A stretch of DNA of 11,918 nucleotides, from NCBI GenBank assembly GCA_016793305.1, contig JAEUHU010000273.1, positions 1 through 11,918 on the forward strand. The letters are read 5' to 3'. The position numbers and the translations under genes are program-made. Shown here piece after piece: positions 8,306-11,918 of the stretch (within the stretch, counting starts at the first letter, position 1; each line of letters begins with the position of its first letter). This DNA comes from Planctomycetota bacterium. GTDB lineage: Bacteria; Planctomycetota; UBA1135; UBA2386. The notes below the pieces were generated by a model. The model did no database searches, was not told the DNA's origin, and saw only the letters and a list, made by a program, of their open reading frames with translations.

Positions 8306-8318
8306 CTGGTTGACGAAG
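8294..8318. other. junction between two 5'-truncated divergent genes
   Basis: Kinase-like coding (minus strand) is recognisable up to about 8294-8305, and LysR-like coding (plus strand) starts at about 8316. Neither N-terminal half exists elsewhere in the window. The junction contains a perfect 10-base palindrome, GGCGGCCGCC, at 8297-8306. A deletion that removed a divergent promoter and both 5' gene ends, or an assembly collapse there, would produce this layout. Confidence 0.6.
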
Positions 8319-8771
8319 CTGTTCCAGCACGCCCTCGGCGACGCGGCGATCGGCGTGTTCGGCGACGCGGCCACGGCGACGCGGCTGCGCCGGCGCTTTC
8401 CCGCGTCCCTCGGCGGCGCCGCCTTCGTGCTGCCGATGGTCGGCAACCTGCTGCGCTCGACCTTCGACGCCTTCTGCAGGACCGCCGGCCTCGTGGTCAA
8501 CGTGGTGGCGGAAGTCGAGGACTCCGGCCTGGCCAAGACACTGGCCCGGGAAGGGCGCGGCCTGCTGCTCGCCCCGTCGGCACTGTCGAGCGTGCTGAAG
8601 CAGCACTACGGTCTGCACCGGATCGCCGACCTGCCCGAGGTGCGGCTGCCCTACGTCGCCTGCACCGCCCGGCGCCGGATCGACAGCCCGCACGTGCTCC
8701 GGGTGCTGGCGGCCGGCCGCGACCTGCTCCGGCAGGGGAGCACCGTGCGAGCCGGGGAGCCGACACGTTGA
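8313..8771 (+). pseudogene. 5'-truncated NhaR-type LysR regulator, C-terminal fragment
   Basis: About 152 codons match the second half of the effector-binding domain of NhaR-like LysR regulators. The recognisable order is KLFQHALGDAAIGVFGDA (NhaR has a comparable HLLGE-C/G-V-FFG), RRRFPASLGGAAFVLP, VVAEVEDSGLAKTLAREGRG, LAPSALSSVLKQHYGLHRI, then a segment ending near SPHVLRVLAAGRDLL. The N-terminal winged helix-turn-helix and the first half of the sensor domain (about 150 residues) are absent. The frame is open leftward, but that sequence is antisense to the kinase fragment and the esterase, with no helix-turn-helix. The fragment could not bind DNA as a normal LysR protein. The stop at 8769-8771 is 147 bases before topA. 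NhaR responds to sodium in enterobacteria; a role here is not implied. Confidence 0.68.
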
Positions 8772-8918
8772 CGCCCTCGCCGCCGCCGTCGTGTTCTTCG
8801 ACAGTGTCCCGGGGCGAGCCAGCGAGTCCCGAACTCGCCTTCAGACCGGTCATTCCCGGTGCCGAATCCTTGCACACGCTTCCCGGCACCCCTAACTAGG
8901 CGCCCCACCCACCCCCGC

Positions 8919-11588
8919 ATGGCCAGCAGCAAGAAGCCCACCGGCACCCCGGTCGTCATCGTCGAGTCGCCCGCGAAGGCGCGCACGATCGGCAAGTTCC
9001 TCGGTTCGGACTACCGGATCGAGGCCAGCATCGGGCACATCCGCGACCTGCCGGGCGACGCCAGCGAGGTGCCCGCCGACCTCAAGAAGGAGAAGTGGGC
9101 CAAGCTCGGCATCGACGTCGAGCACGACTTCCGCGCCCTCTACGTGGTCCCGGCCGACAAGAAGGACCACCTGAAGAAGCTGAAGGCGCTGGTCAAGGAC
9201 GCCTCGGTCCTCTACCTCGCGACCGACGAAGACCGCGAGGGCGAGTCGATCTCCTGGCACCTCGTCCAGGAGCTCGAGCCGAAGTGCGAGACCAAGCGCC
9301 TGGTGTTCCACGAGATCACCAAGCCCGCGATCCTCGAGGCGCTGCAGAACCCGCGCCAGATCGACATGGACCTGGTCGAGGCGCAGGAGACGCGCCGCCT
9401 GGTCGACCGCCTCTACGGCTACACCGTCTCGCCGCTGCTGTGGAAGAAGGTCAAGCCGAAGCTGTCTGCCGGCCGCGTGCAGAGCGTCGCGGTGCGGCTG
9501 ATCGTCGAGCGGGAGCGCGAGCGCATGCGCTTCAAGCCGGCCGGCTACTGGAGCCTCGACGCGCTGCTCGCCGGCAAGGACGGCGCTTCCTTCCAAGCGA
9601 CGATGCAGGGGCTCGGTGACGATCGTGTAGCGCTCGGCCGCGACTTCGACCAGGAGACCGGCCAGCTGAAGGTCGGGAGCAAGAACGTGCGCGTGCTCGA
9701 CGAAGCGCTCGCCACCGCTCTCGCGAACGAGCTCACCGGCAAGCCGGCGACCGTGGTCGACGTCGAGCAGAAGCCCTACAGCGAGCGGCCGTCGCCGCCG
9801 TTCACCACCTCGACCTTGCAGCAGGAGGCCGCGCGCAAGCTGCGCTACGCCGCGCAGCGCACGATGCGCGCAGCCCAGCGGCTCTACGAGAACGGCTTCA
9901 TCACCTACATGCGCACCGACTCGACGACGCTCAGCACGCAGGCGGTCGCCGCCGCGCGCACGCTGATCGGCCGCGAGTTCGGCCAGGCGCACCTGCCGGA
10001 CGCCCCGCGCACCTACGCCACCAAGGTCAAGAACGCGCAGGAAGCGCACGAAGCGATCCGCCCTGCCGGCGCCGAGTTCGTGTCGCCGAACGCGCTGCCG
10101 GCCGAGATGGGCCAGGACGAGCGCGCCGTCTACGACCTGATCTGGCGCCGCACCGTCGCCTGCCAGATGAAGGACGCCCGCGGCCAGCGCACGACGATGA
10201 CGCTCGGCATGCCGACGAGCAGGCACGGCCAGGCGAAGTTCGTCGCCACCGGCAAGACGATCGAGTTCCCGGGCTTCCGCCTCGCCTACGTCGAGGACTT
10301 CGAGGACGCCGACGCCGAGCTCGCCGAGACCGAGCGGGTGCTGCCGAACCTGCAGAAGGGCCAGCAGGCGAACGCACGCGAGCTGCAGCCCGCCGGCCAC
10401 ACGACGCAGCCGCCGCCGCGCGTGACCGAAGCCGGCCTGATCAAGGAGCTCGAGGCGCGCGGCATCGGCCGTCCGTCGACCTACGCGGCGATCATCGAGA
10501 CGATCGTGCGCCGCGAGTACGTGTGGAAGAAGGGCACGGCGCTGGTGCCGACGTTCACCGCGTTCGCGGTCGTCGACCTGCTCGCCGGCTACCTCGGCTG
10601 GCTCGTGGACTACCAGTTCACGGCCAAGATGGAGGACGACCTCGACGAGATCAGCAACGGCAACGCGCGCCGCATCGACTACCTGAAGCACTTCTTCCTC
10701 GGCAACGGCCAGCCCGGCCTGCGCGACCGGGTCACCGGCATCGAAGGCGACATTGACCCGCGCCGCATCTGCTCGATCCCGCTCGGCCCGAACGAGGACG
10801 GCGAGACGGTCGAGGTGCGCATCGGCCGCTACGGCACGTTCCTGTCGTGCGGCGACAAGAAGGCGCCGGTGCCCGACGAGACGGCCCCCGACGAACTCAC
10901 GCTGGCGCACGCCCTCGAGCTGCTGAAGAAGGGCGCCGAAGGCCCCCGCACGCTCGGCACCGACCCGGAGACGGGGCTGCCGGTCTACGTGCGCGTCGGC
11001 CGCTTCGGTCCCTACTTCCAGCTCGGCGAGGCGATGGAAGGCGGCAAGAAGAAGGCGGAGAAGCCGAAGATGGCGTCGCTGTTGGCCGGCATGACGCCGG
11101 AGACGGTGACGCTCGACGAAGCACTGGCGACGCTCAGCCTGCCGCGCACGGTCGGGGTCGCGAAGACGGCGGAGGGCACGGACGAACCGATCCTCGCCGC
11201 CAACGGCCGCTACGGGCCGTACCTGAAGTGGGGCAAGGAGACGCGCAGCATCCCGGCCGGCCACACGCCGCTGTCGATCGACCTGAAGCTCGCACAGGAA
11301 CTGCTGGCGCAGCCGAAGACCGGCCGCGGCGGCCGCGGCGCGCCGAGCCAGCAGAAGGCGCGGCGCGAGCTCGGCGAGAGCCCGGTCACCGGCAAGGTGG
11401 TCAAGCTGCTCGACGGTCGCTACGGCCCCTACGTCACCGACGGCACCAGCAACGCGTCGCTCGGCAAGGACGAGAACCCGGACGAGCTGACGTTGCCGCG
11501 CGCGCTCGAGCTGCTGGCCGCGCGCGCCGCGAAGGGCCCGGCGAAGAAGAAGCCGGCACGGCGCGGCAAGAAGGCCGCGAGTTCGTGA
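8919..11588 (+). CDS. topA: DNA topoisomerase I (type IA), full length
   Basis: An 889-residue type IA topoisomerase that relaxes negative supercoils by a transient 5'-phosphotyrosyl strand break. The TOPRIM domain opens with VIVESPAKARTIGKFLG (E16) and has the metal-binding ATDEDREGE (101-109, D103 and D105). The catalytic tyrosine is Y330 in FITYMRTDS, close to Y319 of the E. coli enzyme, with R332 next to it. Other family blocks include SAGRVQSVAVRLIVERE and EARGIGRPSTYA. In place of C-terminal zinc fingers there are four RYGPY-type repeats at residues 634-641, 691-703, 762-772 and 832-842, then a Lys/Ala-rich basic tail, which probably helps DNA binding and processivity. The ATG at 8919 is chosen because the conserved fold starts just after it; the upstream in-frame ATG at 8859 adds 20 atypical residues. 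Confidence 0.97.
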   Translation: MASSKKPTGTPVVIVESPAKARTIGKFLGSDYRIEASIGHIRDLPGDASEVPADLKKEKWAKLGIDVEHDFRALYVVPADKKDHLKKLKALVKDASVLYLATDEDREGESISWHLVQELEPKCETKRLVFHEITKPAILEALQNPRQIDMDLVEAQETRRLVDRLYGYTVSPLLWKKVKPKLSAGRVQSVAVRLIVERERERMRFKPAGYWSLDALLAGKDGASFQATMQGLGDDRVALGRDFDQETGQLKVGSKNVRVLDEALATALANELTGKPATVVDVEQKPYSERPSPPFTTSTLQQEAARKLRYAAQRTMRAAQRLYENGFITYMRTDSTTLSTQAVAAARTLIGREFGQAHLPDAPRTYATKVKNAQEAHEAIRPAGAEFVSPNALPAEMGQDERAVYDLIWRRTVACQMKDARGQRTTMTLGMPTSRHGQAKFVATGKTIEFPGFRLAYVEDFEDADAELAETERVLPNLQKGQQANARELQPAGHTTQPPPRVTEAGLIKELEARGIGRPSTYAAIIETIVRREYVWKKGTALVPTFTAFAVVDLLAGYLGWLVDYQFTAKMEDDLDEISNGNARRIDYLKHFFLGNGQPGLRDRVTGIEGDIDPRRICSIPLGPNEDGETVEVRIGRYGTFLSCGDKKAPVPDETAPDELTLAHALELLKKGAEGPRTLGTDPETGLPVYVRVGRFGPYFQLGEAMEGGKKKAEKPKMASLLAGMTPETVTLDEALATLSLPRTVGVAKTAEGTDEPILAANGRYGPYLKWGKETRSIPAGHTPLSIDLKLAQELLAQPKTGRGGRGAPSQQKARRELGESPVTGKVVKLLDGRYGPYVTDGTSNASLGKDENPDELTLPRALELLAARAAKGPAKKKPARRGKKAASS

Positions 11589-11594
11589 AGGCTG

Positions 11595-11614
11595 GGTGGC
11601 AGCGAGCTGCCACC
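11595..11614. terminator. perfect hairpin after topA, possible bidirectional terminator
   Basis: The perfect inverted repeat GGTGGCAGC-GA-GCTGCCACC begins 7 bases after the topA stop and folds as an 8-bp stem with a CGAG tetraloop. No T-run follows on either side, so it is not a classical intrinsic terminator. It may stop polymerase weakly or protect the mRNA 3' end. It sits between two convergent genes and, being symmetric, could serve both. Confidence 0.5.
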
Positions 11615-11730
11615 GCGTGACGAGGCCGGATCCGGGCGCCGAACAGCCTGTCCATCATCACGCCAAACGACGTCGCTGGTGCCGGGCATTCGCGCCGTGC
11701 CGTGGCATCTCGCGATCGACGAGCCGACCT

Positions 11731-11754
11731 GAGCGGAGCAGTCGATCGCCGCTC
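11731..11754 (-). terminator. candidate hairpin after the right-edge minus-strand gene
   Basis: The arms GAGCGG (11731-11736) and CCGCTC (11749-11754) are complementary, with a 12-base loop, and lie directly downstream of the minus-strand stop codon. The stem is short and has no T-run. The position is right for a terminator, but a 6-bp match is common by chance in GC-rich DNA. Confidence 0.25.
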
Positions 11755-11756
11755 GG

Positions 11757-11918
11757 CTAACGGCCCGACGACTCGAACATGGACGCTGGGACGATCGCCG
11801 GATCGACGGCGAGCTCGACGCAGTAGAACGCGAGGTCGGGCTCGGCGCACAGCTTCATCAGCGACTCGACGGTCGCCCATGGCGTGCCCGGCGGCGCTTC
11901 GATGCGCACCCGCTCGCG
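11757..11918 (-). CDS. C-terminal 53 residues of an ExbD/TolR-like protein (partial, cut by window edge)
   Basis: Reading from the right edge, an open frame of 53 codons ends at TAG (11759-11757). Nearly all third positions are G or C, as in the real genes here, and the product is protein-like: RERVRIEAPPGTPWATV, then ESLMKLCAEPDL, AFYCVELAVD and a short tail ending FESSGR. The pattern V-I-A...PW-V-LM-LC...V-LAV resembles the periplasmic C-terminal domain of ExbD/TolR biopolymer-transport proteins, which act with ExbB/TolQ in proton-driven energy transfer across the envelope. The start codon and any N-terminal membrane helix lie outside the window, so the family call is tentative, while its being coding is well supported. 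It is convergent with topA, with 168 bases between them. Confidence 0.45.
   Translation of the reverse strand, partial: RERVRIEAPPGTPWATVESLMKLCAEPDLAFYCVELAVDPAIVPASMFESSGR

Noticed and set aside
6081..8310. Plus-strand open frame running into the LysR fragment
   Set aside because: This part is antisense to the esterase, methyltransferase start and kinase fragment and reads as His/Arg-rich low complexity. Only the part right of about 8313 has protein-like LysR content.
8306..8536. N-terminal extension of the kinase-like frame to the ATG at 8536
   Set aside because: The extension is Ser/Arg/Ala-rich antisense of the LysR fragment and lacks a P-loop, so it is not the missing kinase N-terminus.
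8822..8838. Hairpin GCGAGT-CCCGA-ACTCGC downstream of the LysR fragment as a terminator
   Set aside because: A 6-bp stem without a T-run is common in DNA of this composition. It is possible but not supportable.
8870..8898. Possible topA promoter: TTGCAC, 17 bases, TAACTA
   Set aside because: The spacing is ideal, but TAACTA matches the -10 consensus at only 2 of 6 positions and TTGCAC matches the -35 at 3 of 6, so it cannot be separated from chance.
8892..11264. Long open frame antisense to topA (about 790 codons)
   Set aside because: topA on the other strand is unmistakable. The antisense product is Arg/Ala/Val/Leu-rich with no domain, as expected of a shadow frame in high-GC coding DNA.
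11589..11756. Possible small gene or attachment site between topA and the right-edge gene
   Set aside because: No start-to-stop frame with convincing codon use, no tRNA-like fold and no direct repeats were seen beyond the two hairpins listed.

Overview
The window is high-GC bacterial DNA, densely coding, with strong G/C preference at third codon positions. It most likely comes from a member of the Planctomycetota. The main evidence is the secreted repeat protein at 2808-5267: its GDLVVGG/WNGSxW repeats and its C-terminal module ending SNGLALTIG are a style I associate with marine planctomycetes. None of the seven gene starts has a Shine-Dalgarno sequence, which fits the same group. This is a phylum-level inference from recognition, not from a search.

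Layout, left to right. A short plus-strand pair encodes a small lipoprotein (65-565) and a protein with a zinc-metallopeptidase HELCH motif (578-1363). It converges, with a 9-base gap, on a minus-strand run. Read in the direction of transcription, that run holds: a 5'-truncated 2-phosphoglycerate-kinase-like fragment (8305-7925), a secreted tandem double esterase (7880-6240), a SAM-dependent methyltransferase (6148-5321), the repeat protein (5267-2808), and an exported thioredoxin-fold plus HEAT-repeat protein (2746-1373). The spacings are 44, 91, 53 and 61 bases, so cotranscription is possible but not shown. Three of the four intact proteins in the run carry signal peptides, so the run is mostly envelope or secretion related. 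No common pathway is evident.

The most unusual spot is near 8294-8318. The 5'-truncated kinase fragment (minus strand) meets the 5'-truncated C-terminal half of an NhaR-type LysR regulator (plus strand). Both lack their N-terminal halves, as if a divergent gene pair had lost its shared promoter region and both 5' ends. It may be a real deletion or an assembly collapse, and the sequence alone cannot decide which.

To the right lies an intact DNA topoisomerase I gene (topA, 8919-11588) with four C-terminal repeats and a lysine-rich tail. A perfect hairpin follows it. The window ends in the 3' end of a minus-strand gene (11757-11918) whose product resembles the C-terminus of ExbD/TolR proteins.

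I found no RNA gene, CRISPR array, insertion sequence, phage gene or recognisable defence system. I do not see a convincing new multi-gene system; the points worth following up are the double truncation and several unusual domain architectures.
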